From NCBI RefSeq assembly GCF_035573695.1, contig NZ_CP121694.1:2704501-2768500 (forward strand): a stretch of 64,000 nucleotides of DNA. The letters run 5' to 3'. Positions 1-8,022 of the stretch are shown one piece after another (position 1 is the first letter of the stretch; each line of letters begins with the position of its first letter). The DNA comes from Metallumcola ferriviriculae. Its GTDB lineage: Bacteria > Bacillota > JADQBR01. The translations under genes were made by a program, and so were the position numbers. Below the pieces are notes generated by a model. The model was not told the DNA's origin, searched no databases, and saw only the letters and a list, made by a program, of their open reading frames with translations.

Positions 1-260
1 AAAGTAAAGTACCCTTCCGCCCACCGCCGATACCGACCGTCGGCGAATAAAGGATAAAGCTGAAGCTGCTTTTCCCGGGCCATATCAGTCATGTAAAAAT
101 ACATGGGCACTTTCAGATTAGGGCACCGCAGCAGGTAAGCCTGCATCACACCTGCCCGAGGAATTGGCTGGTTCGCCCCTACTATTACCAGTTCATCATC
201 GTGCATCTGCCGGGAAATAAAAGTAGCCATTAATTCATCAATTGTATAATCACTGCTCAT
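1..260 (-). CDS. CoA-transferase beta subunit, N-terminal part (runs off the window)
   Basis: Partial gene; only the first 86 or so codons are present and the reading frame is open to base 1. The translation begins MSSDYTIDELMATFI and continues with a GANQPIPRAGVMQAYLL segment, which fits the start of the beta subunit of glutaconate/3-oxoacid-type CoA-transferases. In that family the beta subunit carries the catalytic glutamate, which would lie outside the window. The ATG at 258-260 follows a weak AGGGGG and lies 10 bases after the stop of the alpha subunit gene, so the two are surely cotranscribed. Family assignment rests on this short stretch plus the alpha-subunit neighbour. Substrate unknown. 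Confidence 0.75.
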   Translation of the reverse strand, partial: MSSDYTIDELMATFISRQMHDDELVIVGANQPIPRAGVMQAYLLRCPNLKVPMYFYMTDMAREKQLQLYPLFADGRYRRWAEGYFT

Positions 261-270
261 GCCATGCCCC

Positions 271-1155
271 CTAAAATTCGGCCAGTGAAAGGAGCTTTCT
301 AATACCGATAGTCTCCAAGTAATCCTCATGGTCCGAAAGGTTTGTCACATACTTATTAAGGTAATTCTCTACTCCGTCTGGATCATCTGACTTGACAGCA
401 TGTAAGTATTCTTGCAAATGCTCAATGTCAGCACTGTAGAAGCCTTCACTGGCATAGGGGTGAGACCCATAAGGAGCTTTTACAATTCGGTCTACGTAGA
501 AATTAGGTATCGTGACGCTGTTTGGTTTCCCCATGACAAACTCATGAGGAATAATCTGCTCAACTTGAACCACGGTAGTTTCAGCCGCCCCGGCCATGGT
601 CTTATCCATAAAGGTGGTGCCGTAGTGAGCGACATTGCCGTATTTATCTGCATAAGCGGCATGGAGAAACGCCACATCAGGTACGATTGCCGGAACTGCT
701 AATAAGGGTTCGCCATTAATGGGGTCGTTGAAAACCTTGAGAGTGGGGTTTAATTCAGGCAGTGATGTACCCACTCCCCCGCGCCATGGCATAAAAGGAA
801 GGCCTGCAACTCCGGCTTTTAACCCGGCCAAAACAATGCCGCTGTCTACCTCCATCACCTCTACCTGACCCTTTTCAACGGTCTGACGAAAAATAGGTGA
901 TATAGGTGCGATAGCTTCGGCCCCAACATACGGCACTATTAATTTGCCAACGCACCCCGCTGCAAGCAAAAGGTCAATTTCCAAACCGGCGGGGATGGCT
1001 ACAATGGTTAAGTTTTTGGTTTTGTTACGAATCATTTCCCGGATTAATACCATTGGGATATTCGAGGAGATGAACCCACCAATGGCTACTGTCATCCCAT
1101 TTTCAATTTTGGCTGCCGCTTCTTGGACAGTGGTGACTACTGATTTGCGTTCCAT
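271..1155 (-). CDS. CoA-transferase alpha subunit (GctA-like)
   Basis: 294 aa, normal length for the alpha subunit of heterotetrameric class I CoA-transferases of the glutaconate type (GctA). It has the early glycine-rich stretch VAIGGFISSNIP, a mid-protein GGVGTSLPELNP segment and the AHYGTTFMDKTMAGAAE region expected of this family. The family moves CoA from an acyl-CoA to a free acid. The ATG has AAAGGGAG eight bases upstream. It is preceded by a crotonase gene (3-base gap) and followed by the beta subunit, at the distal end of a TRAP transporter operon. I infer that it activates the acid taken up by that transporter. The exact acid cannot be read from sequence. Confidence 0.85.
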   Translation of the reverse strand: MERKSVVTTVQEAAAKIENGMTVAIGGFISSNIPMVLIREMIRNKTKNLTIVAIPAGLEIDLLLAAGCVGKLIVPYVGAEAIAPISPIFRQTVEKGQVEVMEVDSGIVLAGLKAGVAGLPFMPWRGGVGTSLPELNPTLKVFNDPINGEPLLAVPAIVPDVAFLHAAYADKYGNVAHYGTTFMDKTMAGAAETTVVQVEQIIPHEFVMGKPNSVTIPNFYVDRIVKAPYGSHPYASEGFYSADIEHLQEYLHAVKSDDPDGVENYLNKYVTNLSDHEDYLETIGIRKLLSLAEF

Positions 1156-1158
1156 ATT

Positions 1159-1941
1159 TTATCTCCCTTTGAAATTGGGTTTTCGTTTTTCTTTTAAAGC
1201 ATTTACTGCTTCGGTATGATCCTCAGAGGCCCAGACCACGGAGAATAACTCTGACTCATAGTTTAGCGCCCCTTGAAAAGACATTTCCCGCTGGTCGTTC
1301 AGCAGGAGTTTTGCGTACCTCACTGCCAAGGGCGAATTGGCAGCCATACGACCGGCCAAATCTTTAGCCGCATCCAGCAGTTCCGCCGGCTCCACAACCT
1401 GGTCTACTATTCCCATTTCCAACGCTTGCTCAGCTTTTAAAATATCACCGGTGGTCAGCAGTGCCAGTGCTTTTGACCGACCTATCAGCCGCGCCAGCCG
1501 TGGTCCTCCGCCCCAGGAAGTCATAATCGCCAGCTTCACCTGCAGCAGACCCAGCTTGGCACTGTCGGCCGCAATTCTGTAATCACAGGCCAACGCAACC
1601 TCGGAGCCGCCGCCGTAGGCAACGCCGTTGATTGCGGCAATAACGGGGATTTCTAGATTCTCCAAACGGTTTAGGGTATTTTTTATAAGAAAGGACATCC
1701 GCCTGCCATCCTCTATGGTAACTAGCTGTTCAAATTCTTTCAGGTCCCCGCCTGAGACAAATGCTCTGTCACCTGACCCAGTAACAATCAGCACCCTGAT
1801 GGATTGGTCTTTTTCAATGCTGTCCAATACAGCATTTATTTCCTCCACAGTGCCCAAGCTGATGGCATTGCGCACTTCGGGCCGGTTAATTGTCAATATC
1901 GCAATGTTATTTTCAACTGAAAAAATTAAGTTTTTGTACAA
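1159..1941 (-). CDS. Crotonase-superfamily protein lacking both hydratase glutamates
   Basis: 260 aa, crotonase fold. The oxyanion-hole segments are clear (FVSGGDLKEF near residue 63 and INGVAYGGGSEVAL near residue 105). The two glutamates that hydrate enoyl-CoA (Glu144 and Glu164 in rat crotonase) are not there. The segment aligned with the usual PEI reads LQVKL, and the segment aligned with KEM reads ALALL. The other two crotonases in this window (20016 and 44555) keep both. It is therefore unlikely to be a simple hydratase; an isomerase, hydrolase or decarboxylase role is possible. The TTG start at 1939-1941 follows GGAGGGG by five bases. It lies between the TRAP permease and the CoA-transferase genes in the same operon. 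Confidence 0.8.
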   Translation of the reverse strand: MYKNLIFSVENNIAILTINRPEVRNAISLGTVEEINAVLDSIEKDQSIRVLIVTGSGDRAFVSGGDLKEFEQLVTIEDGRRMSFLIKNTLNRLENLEIPVIAAINGVAYGGGSEVALACDYRIAADSAKLGLLQVKLAIMTSWGGGPRLARLIGRSKALALLTTGDILKAEQALEMGIVDQVVEPAELLDAAKDLAGRMAANSPLAVRYAKLLLNDQREMSFQGALNYESELFSVVWASEDHTEAVNALKEKRKPNFKGR

Positions 1942-1986
1942 GCTAACCCCTCCAATCTGGTTTATTAGACAATAAGTTCAGCTAGA

Positions 1987-3309
1987 TCATTGGACTGCAC
2001 CCAATCTCGGCAGCCACAAGGCAAGATCCGGAACTAACGCCAGCAGCGCTATGGTAACTGCCATTATCAAGACATATGGGAGTACCCCCCTGATAATGGT
2101 CTCTAAGGAAATGTCCGGTGCCACACCCTTAACAACGTAAAGGTTTAACCCTACAGGAGGTGTAATCAGCGCCATTTCCATGTTTATGGCCATCATTACC
2201 CCAAACCACAGTAAGTCCCAATCCAAGGCCACTATGACCGGAGCTAAAATTGGTACTGTTATGACGATTATGGAAATGGTCTCCATAAAGAAACCCAGGA
2301 ATATCAGCAGCAGATTTATGACTATCAGGATAAGCCATTTGGATATTGCTAAGTTAACAACCATTTCGGAAATGGACGAAGCCACATTGGTTGTGGTCAG
2401 TACGTAACCAAAAAGCATGGCCCCGATTATTATCATCCCAATCATGGCGGTATTCTTTGCTGTCTCTTGGATTATCTGTAAAAGGGCATTCCTATTTAAA
2501 GTCCTATAGCCAGCCGCCAAGACAAGACTGCCGATACAGCCCAAGGCCGCAGCCTCGCTGGCCGTTGCCACTCCGCCGTAAATGGAACCTAAGATGATGA
2601 CGATTAATACGGCCAATGGCAAAATGTCCTTTAATGCCACAAACCTATCATGCCAGGTTACTTCTTGGTCAATTTCCATTATGTCAGATGTGTTAATAGA
2701 ATATCCTTTTCTGACATGTGCGGTGATAATTTGGTAACCGGCAAACATCAGCATCAGGAGTATTCCCGGTATTACCCCAGCCATAAATAGCTTTCCTATG
2801 GACTGCCCGGCAGTTACGCCATAGATGATTAAAGGGATACTAGGAGGAATAATGATACCCAGTGTTCCCCCTGCACTCACTGAGCCTGTGGCAAATTTCG
2901 CGGTATACCCTCTACTTCTCATTTCTTTGATTGACATGTTGCCAATGGCTGCGGCAGTGGCAACACTAGAACCGGATACAGCAGCCATAATCCCACAGGC
3001 CACCGTAGTAGCGACCGCCAGACCACCCGGCAGCCACGAAAGCCATTTAGAAATTGCATTATATAATCGTGAGCCCATCCCGCTAACAGAAATCACGGCT
3101 CCCATAAATATAAAAAGAGGAACTGAGCTTAGCACAAAAGAAGCAACGGCACTCCATGCAGTTGAAGCTACCAGCGAAAGCCCGCCTGCACCCTGTAAAA
3201 TCACCAATACGGCAATGGATAGAAAACCCAATGCATAGGCTACAGGTACTCCTATTAAAAGTAACACCAGTAAGGCCAAGAAAATTATCGTTCCAGTCAA
3301 TAGTTCCAT
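1987..3309 (-). CDS. dctM: TRAP transporter large permease (DctM family)
   Basis: 440 aa, very hydrophobic, about 12 membrane helices, the usual size of a DctM/TRAP large subunit. Typical family stretches include SVPLFIFMGAVIS near residue 60, SGSSVATAAAIGNMS near residue 112 and ASEAAALGCIGSL in the middle. It forms the ion-coupled channel that takes the substrate from the DctP binding protein into the cell. RBS AAAGGGAG precedes the ATG. The small permease stop is 3 bases upstream, so the two are translated together. Substrates of this family are mostly carboxylic acids; the neighbouring CoA-transferase and crotonase support an organic acid. Confidence 0.93.
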   Translation of the reverse strand: MELLTGTIIFLALLVLLLIGVPVAYALGFLSIAVLVILQGAGGLSLVASTAWSAVASFVLSSVPLFIFMGAVISVSGMGSRLYNAISKWLSWLPGGLAVATTVACGIMAAVSGSSVATAAAIGNMSIKEMRSRGYTAKFATGSVSAGGTLGIIIPPSIPLIIYGVTAGQSIGKLFMAGVIPGILLMLMFAGYQIITAHVRKGYSINTSDIMEIDQEVTWHDRFVALKDILPLAVLIVIILGSIYGGVATASEAAALGCIGSLVLAAGYRTLNRNALLQIIQETAKNTAMIGMIIIGAMLFGYVLTTTNVASSISEMVVNLAISKWLILIVINLLLIFLGFFMETISIIVITVPILAPVIVALDWDLLWFGVMMAINMEMALITPPVGLNLYVVKGVAPDISLETIIRGVLPYVLIMAVTIALLALVPDLALWLPRLGAVQ

Positions 3310-3311
3310 AA

Positions 3312-3791
3312 CTAAGCTCCCTTTGAAACCAAATTTAGCGTTTCATCTAGCAGCAAAAACATCATTCCCAGTACGAAAAAAGCATAGGGGATTGCGAGCG
3401 GCACCGATAGGATGCCCCAGGATTTCCAACCCAAGCTGTAAGCTTCCCACCAGAATAAAACACTTTGCCACAGGAAAACGGTTATAAAAACCAGGTTAAT
3501 TATAGATGTGACAGCAGCAAAAACTCTTTTCCATTTGTCACTAACCCTTGTCACCAGGAAATCCACACTTACGTGTCCCCCTTGGGAGGATGTATAGCTG
3601 GCACCGATAAGAATTACAAATGCCACCATGTACTCCGTGGTTTCCACTACCCAAGTTGTCTGTGCATTAAATAAGTACCTGAGCAAGACATCATAAGAGA
3701 TGATAATGGCCATCAAGATAGGCAGTGTACCGGCAAATATACCGGCGCTTGCCGTAATCAAACCCACCAATGACTTTAATGTCTTTGTCAC
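3312..3791 (-). CDS. dctQ: TRAP transporter small permease (DctQ family)
   Basis: 159 aa with four predicted membrane helices, as usual for DctQ. The segment RYLFNAQTTWVVETTEYMV is typical of the family. The frame is also open from a GTG at 3803, but the AAAAGGGG ribosome site lies directly against that codon. The GTG at 3789-3791 has normal spacing and gives MTKTLKSLVG, so I chose it; an ATG at 3796-3798 is out of frame. It partners with the large permease directly downstream and with the binding protein upstream. An intercistronic hairpin (3861-3885) separates it from dctP. Confidence 0.88.
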   Translation of the reverse strand: MTKTLKSLVGLITASAGIFAGTLPILMAIIISYDVLLRYLFNAQTTWVVETTEYMVAFVILIGASYTSSQGGHVSVDFLVTRVSDKWKRVFAAVTSIINLVFITVFLWQSVLFWWEAYSLGWKSWGILSVPLAIPYAFFVLGMMFLLLDETLNLVSKGA

Positions 3792-3860
3792 ACAACATAA
3801 CACCCCTTTTTAAGAATGGGTTTTTTTAACGCTTTAATGTCGTCATATTGGGAATTACCT

Positions 3861-3885
3861 TTCCCAGCCTGGATGTGGCTGGGAA
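3861..3885 (-). other. Intercistronic hairpin between dctP and dctQ
   Basis: Perfect 9-bp stem TTCCCAGCC / GGCTGGGAA with a 7-base loop. No T-run follows on the minus strand, so it does not look like a full terminator. In transport operons such a hairpin after the binding-protein gene usually protects the 3' end of that message and gives more binding protein than permease. That role is inferred here. Confidence 0.6.
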
Positions 3886-3933
3886 GAAGGCAACCCGGTG
3901 CTGAGCAGACAGTTGGTAAAACCTTAGCTGCTT

Positions 3934-5019
3934 TTACCGCCCATAACTTTTAAGTGTGGTATCAAGCAGCCATTCGCCGTTAGGTACTTCCTCCCTGAAG
4001 GCAGGGTAAGCATTTTCTTCAGCTGCTTTTGCAAATCCGTCCCACTGTTCCTTAGTCATTTTCTCTACCGTTACCCCGGCGTCGGCAAACATTTTGGCGA
4101 CCCTAGCGTCTTCTTTCTTAGCACCTTCTAAAGCTTCCTGTTCAACTTCTTTTGCCACCTCTAACATAATTTGCTGCTGGTCCTCAGTTAAACTATCCCA
4201 AGCCTTCATACTGATTGCCAAGGGTTCAATTGTAAAATAGAAGCTATAATCTTCCGGTGAAGTATAATAATCCGCCACCTCATATAGTTTGTACGACCCA
4301 AAGGAAGAGGAGGAAGTCAATACCGCATTCAAAAGGCCGCGCTGTAAAGCGGTATAAATTTCCGAAGATGCCATCGATACAGTCCCGCCTCCCAGCGACT
4401 TCAACATAACTTCGGTATATTTCCCGGCAGATCGCCATTTTAGACCTTCAACATCACCGATGTCCTGGACTGCTTTATCTGTGGAAGCAATACCGCCGCT
4501 AATTTGAATCCAGCTTAAAGTTTTAAAGTTTAACTGTTTATTGAGTTTTTCCTCAATATTCTTCATTACCTCAGAGTCTTTAAAAGCGAACACTTCGTCA
4601 TGGTTTCTCCATAATGCAGGCATCAATACGATGTTTAGTTCAGGAACTGCACCGGCTGCATAGATGTAGGGATAGATGGCCATGTCAATCGCCCCGTTTT
4701 TCAAAGCAGTATGGGTGTCCTTGGCTTTAACCAGGGACTGGGCCGGATACATTTCGATTTTTACTTGACCGTTGGTACGCTTTTCTACCTCTTCAGCAAA
4801 TTTCATCCCGGCAGCAACCACATAATCTTCACCATCCTGGGGCCATTGATGGGCTAACTTGAGAGTTACGGCCTTTTGTGCTTTAGGCTCCACCTTTTGT
4901 TCAGCCTTTGGCTCTTTTTTAGCAGTTTCATCAGCAGTATTTTGAGAGCCGCACCCGGTTAAAAGAAAAACCGTGCCCACAATTAAAGCTATTGTTAATA
5001 ACAAAACAGACTTACGCAT
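3934..5019 (-). CDS. dctP: TRAP transporter substrate-binding lipoprotein (DctP family)
   Basis: 361 aa from the ATG at 5017-5019, which has GGAGGTG seven bases upstream. The frame stays open to 5175, but the extra residues have no ribosome site and would bury the signal peptide. The protein starts MRKSVLLLTIALIVG and has a lipobox LLTGC, so it is predicted to be a membrane-anchored lipoprotein outside the cell. The mature part has the DctP layout, including a conserved arginine in GLKWRSAGKY, where family members bind the substrate carboxylate. First gene of the TRAP/CoA-transferase operon, about 130 bases downstream of a sigma-54 promoter. Confidence 0.92.
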   Translation of the reverse strand: MRKSVLLLTIALIVGTVFLLTGCGSQNTADETAKKEPKAEQKVEPKAQKAVTLKLAHQWPQDGEDYVVAAGMKFAEEVEKRTNGQVKIEMYPAQSLVKAKDTHTALKNGAIDMAIYPYIYAAGAVPELNIVLMPALWRNHDEVFAFKDSEVMKNIEEKLNKQLNFKTLSWIQISGGIASTDKAVQDIGDVEGLKWRSAGKYTEVMLKSLGGGTVSMASSEIYTALQRGLLNAVLTSSSSFGSYKLYEVADYYTSPEDYSFYFTIEPLAISMKAWDSLTEDQQQIMLEVAKEVEQEALEGAKKEDARVAKMFADAGVTVEKMTKEQWDGFAKAAEENAYPAFREEVPNGEWLLDTTLKSYGR

Positions 5020-5155
5020 TGACACACCTCCGAATTTTTTTGATATCACGGTGGAACTAACTCTTTGTCGTCTACAGCCAGTCGGCACCTCCTTTCGTAA
5101 TAGGGCACATTTTACAGCACATTGATTGAATTGTCTGTATATTGCTAATATTAAA

Positions 5156-5170
5156 GCAATTACCGTGCCA
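5156..5170 (-). promoter_or_regulatory. Sigma-54 (-24/-12) promoter for the TRAP operon
   Basis: The minus strand reads TGGCACGGTAATTGC, an excellent match to TGGCAC-N5-TTGC with GG and GC at correct spacing. It faces dctP, giving a leader of about 130 bases. The sigma-54 activator gene at 5281 lies just upstream. Confidence 0.88.
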
Positions 5171-5227
5171 GACATTTAGCTGTTGATACTGCTTTATTTT
5201 CAAGCCTGTACTAATTAGAAAAAAGAA

Positions 5228-5249
5228 AACAGTGCGAAATTGCACTGTT
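5228..5249 (-). terminator. Hairpin after the sigma-54 activator gene (terminator, possibly also activator site)
   Basis: Perfect inverted repeat AACAGTGC-N6-GCACTGTT, 31 bases after the activator stop codon. On the minus strand it is followed by TTCTTTTTTC, as in an intrinsic terminator. The half-site GCACTGTT occurs again at 5275-5282, and the repeat lies about 60 bases upstream of the -24 element. Use as an upstream activator-binding site is also possible. Confidence 0.65.
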
Positions 5250-5280
5250 CCATTATGCACATGTATGCAGTTTTGCACTG

Positions 5281-6717
5281 TTACTTAGTAATTTCAATGC
5301 CGTATTTTTGCCTCTTTCTAGTCAGGGTAGAGACATCAATTCCCATCCTGTCTGCTGCTTGTTTTATTGTTTCGCTTTCCTTAATTATTTTTTCAATAAA
5401 CATCTTTTCAAATTTATCAACCGACTCTTTAAGATTACTGCCGTAATTTGTTTCGTGAGTTTGTTCAGGTACAACCTTAGCACACTCTAATTTTTGATAT
5501 TCTAGTATTTTATCCGGTAAATCTACAAGCGTAATGTTTTGGGATGAACTTAGAACCAGCATTTGCTCAACCACATTTGCCAACTCCCGGACATTTCCCG
5601 GCCAATCATAGTTCATTAGAGCTTTCATTACATCTTCTGTGATTATTTTTTGTAAATCATACCTTTTATTAAACACACCCATATAATATTCAGCCAGAGG
5701 TCGTATATCTTCTTTCCTTTCCCTTAGAGGCGGTATCTGAATAGTCACCACTTTCAGGCGAAAATATAAGTCTTCTCGGAAACTACCCTCTTTAATCATC
5801 TGCTCTAAATTACGATTGGTGGCACAAATGACACGAAAATTAATATCCTGGGCATGCAGTCCGCCAATACGGGTTACCTTACGGTCCTGGATGACGTTTA
5901 AAAGTTTTACCTGCAGTCGTACGGGAAGTTCACCAATTTCATCTAGAAACAATGTACCGTTACTGGCTAATTCCAGCCTTCCAATCTTGCCGTCCTTCCG
6001 AGCATCGGTAAAAGATCCTTTTTCATAGCCAAAAAGCTCGGCCTCCAGCAGCTGTTCTGGAATTGAGGCACAATCAACTTTGATAAAACTTCCCTGATGC
6101 ACCCGTTTACTAAGTTGGTGTATTACTCTGGCGATAATATCTTTTCCTACCCCGGTTTCTCCGGTTATAAGAACATTGGTATCAACCTGTGCCACTTTAT
6201 CTGCTTTTTGTTTGATGTTGTTCATTTTGCGGCTGCGGTAAATTAACTGACCGAAAGGCTGCTGCTTAATATCTTCAAAGAAACTCGCTATGTGCTGTCG
6301 GTATTCTTCCGTAATCTTTTTTGTTTCCTTGAGTTCACGTTCCGATGTTTTTAGCTCCGTCAAATCTCTTAAATTGCAAATTACCAAAAAGATTTCTCCA
6401 GCTTCATTTAAAACTGGAACACCGGTAACAATTGTCTCTTTGCCTGTCCTGTAGTTGATCATTCGGGTAACTTCTTTCTTTTGTTCCAAAACCTCCATAA
6501 CAACTGATTCAGGTATATAGCCTTTGCTGATTAACTCAGATACATGTAAGTGAAACAACTCATCCCGAGAAACACCAATAAACTCTGCAAAAGCTTCATT
6601 CATATTTACCGGGTTTCCCTCTCCATCGGAGATATAGATACCATCATATGAATGTTCCATGAGAGCCTCTAACTGCAATTTATAATGTTCTGCTTCGTCT
6701 TTTTGAGAAGATCCCAT
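5281..6717 (-). CDS. Sigma-54-dependent transcriptional activator with PAS domain
   Basis: 478 aa. PAS sensor at about residues 10-125, linker, AAA+ ATPase at about 165-395 (Walker A GETGVGKD, Walker B LFLDEIGEL, arginine-rich NRNLEQM and LRERKEDI segments), and a C-terminal Fis/TyrR-like helix-turn-helix (AADRMGIDVSTLTRKRQKYG). The sigma-54 contact loop reads GSFTDA instead of the usual GAFTGA. I start at the ATG at 6715-6717, ten bases after GGGGAG; a GTG at 6726 sits too close to that site. Monocistronic. It ends about 110 bases before the sigma-54 promoter of the TRAP operon, which it most likely controls in response to the substrate. Confidence 0.92.
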   Translation of the reverse strand: MGSSQKDEAEHYKLQLEALMEHSYDGIYISDGEGNPVNMNEAFAEFIGVSRDELFHLHVSELISKGYIPESVVMEVLEQKKEVTRMINYRTGKETIVTGVPVLNEAGEIFLVICNLRDLTELKTSERELKETKKITEEYRQHIASFFEDIKQQPFGQLIYRSRKMNNIKQKADKVAQVDTNVLITGETGVGKDIIARVIHQLSKRVHQGSFIKVDCASIPEQLLEAELFGYEKGSFTDARKDGKIGRLELASNGTLFLDEIGELPVRLQVKLLNVIQDRKVTRIGGLHAQDINFRVICATNRNLEQMIKEGSFREDLYFRLKVVTIQIPPLRERKEDIRPLAEYYMGVFNKRYDLQKIITEDVMKALMNYDWPGNVRELANVVEQMLVLSSSQNITLVDLPDKILEYQKLECAKVVPEQTHETNYGSNLKESVDKFEKMFIEKIIKESETIKQAADRMGIDVSTLTRKRQKYGIEITK

Positions 6718-6766
6718 AAAATCCACACTCCCCGCTTATTACATTTTACTACATGGAGAGCAAAAA

Positions 6767-6857
6767 AATAAGTGACACTTGGTGACACTTGGTGCCTGAC
6801 ACCAAATAAGTGACACCTTTGATTCCCGTGGTGCCTGGTACCAAATAAGTGACACCT
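6767..6857. repeat. GTGTCAGGCACC-family repeat cluster R1
   Basis: Contains AATAAGTGACAC-type arms and two cores, GGTGCCTGACACC and the variant GGTGCCTGGTACC. It lies between the activator gene and the DMT exporter gene. Same family as the clusters at 7879, 12786, 43286, 46130, 47821, 59969 and 63939. Confidence 0.8.
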
Positions 6858-6873
6858 CTTAAGCGTTCGCTAT

Positions 6874-7809
6874 CTATTCCAAACTCTTCGCTGAATCATA
6901 AGGTGTCATCACTGGTTGTCCCAGCTCCTGTCCACCCCCTGCATTTACCAGCCAGATCCCCGCTGCCACTGACAGCATTCCCCCCAACACTCTGAGAGTA
7001 AATGGCTCTTTGAGCAGGAAAGTGGCAAAAACCACGCCACAAACCGGTACCAGGAATAGAAAGACACTGGCCCTGCCCACGCCCAATCTGTCCAGCACAT
7101 AAAACCATAAAGCAAAAGCCAAAGCGGATGCTAATATAGAAGCAAAAAGCAGTGTTTCCCAAGCGATCAGATTAAAATTAAAGCTAGCCGTCCTCTCAAA
7201 CAAGAAAGCAGGCACTATCGTAAACACGCCGCCCAACAGCATCTGCCAGGCTGTAACCTGAAGTGTATTATGGTTTTGGAAACGCCGCCTTAAGTAAATA
7301 GTGGCGCCTGCCCAGGATAGAGCCGCAAACAAAATCAGCACCTTGCCTACTGTGCCCCAGCCCCCTGCTGTATTTGCGTTTGCTGCAAATATGAGGATCA
7401 GCCCGGAGAAACCTACCAGCAGCCCGATGACTTTTCGGGTGTTCAGCCGTTCTCCCGGTAAGAGAAAATGGGCCATTAAATTTACCAGTAAAGGATATGT
7501 GTACATTAGTATAGCTGTCAATCCCGCTTCCACAAACTGCATGGCATAAAAAACTAAGCTAAAGGTAAACGTGGTTTGAAAAAGTCCCAAAATAGCTAAA
7601 GCGCCCCAATCCTCTTTGGCGGGAAAGGGGGTACGTACAACAATACCAAACAGAACCAGCAGTGCGCCGCCAATAATAAATCGTAAACTGGAAAAGGTTA
7701 AGGGCGGAATGTATTCGATACCCACTTTCATAACCGAAAATGTCGCGCCCCAAATAACGTAGATTAATAACATGCTGACTATTGTGAATGTGCTTTTCTG
7801 TTTGGTCAT
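6874..7809 (-). CDS. DMT-superfamily (EamA) membrane transporter
   Basis: 311 aa with about ten membrane helices and two EamA repeats (about residues 10-145 and 155-290). The first helix carries IYVIWGATFSVMKVGIEYIPP, cut here to its key part IWGATFSVMK, typical of EamA drug/metabolite exporters. RBS AAAGGAG precedes the ATG. It stands alone between two repeat clusters. Family members export metabolites, amino acids or toxic compounds; the substrate cannot be inferred. A second EamA gene lies at 49422. Confidence 0.88.
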   Translation of the reverse strand: MTKQKSTFTIVSMLLIYVIWGATFSVMKVGIEYIPPLTFSSLRFIIGGALLVLFGIVVRTPFPAKEDWGALAILGLFQTTFTFSLVFYAMQFVEAGLTAILMYTYPLLVNLMAHFLLPGERLNTRKVIGLLVGFSGLILIFAANANTAGGWGTVGKVLILFAALSWAGATIYLRRRFQNHNTLQVTAWQMLLGGVFTIVPAFLFERTASFNFNLIAWETLLFASILASALAFALWFYVLDRLGVGRASVFLFLVPVCGVVFATFLLKEPFTLRVLGGMLSVAAGIWLVNAGGGQELGQPVMTPYDSAKSLE

Positions 7810-7878
7810 GTCTTCTCTCCTTTAGCGGTCCTTGAGGTTTCAACTCATCTTTCTAATATAGTATCACGTTCCCCCTCG

Positions 7879-8007
7879 GGTGTCACTTATTGGTGTCAGG
7901 TGTCAGGCACCTGTCACTTATTCTAAGAAACAAACGGGTGTCACTTATTGGTGTCAGGCACCAATAAGTGACAAATTACCTCCGCTGGTGTCAGGCACCG
8001 GCAGAGG
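7879..8007. repeat. GTGTCAGGCACC-family repeat cluster R2, with likely terminator
   Basis: Three or more cores (GGTGTCAGGCACC) with TGTCACTTATT arms. The last one, at 7979-8007, is extended into an ACCTC...GAGGT stem-loop just after the stop codon of the AtoE gene, so it may act as that gene's terminator. No coding sequence here. Confidence 0.8.
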
Positions 8008-8022
8008 TAACTTATTAAGAAC

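Noticed and set aside
6767-8007. Repeated palindromes considered as a CRISPR array
   Set aside because: Spacing is irregular, there are no unique spacers of constant length, no cas genes, and copies are scattered over the window.
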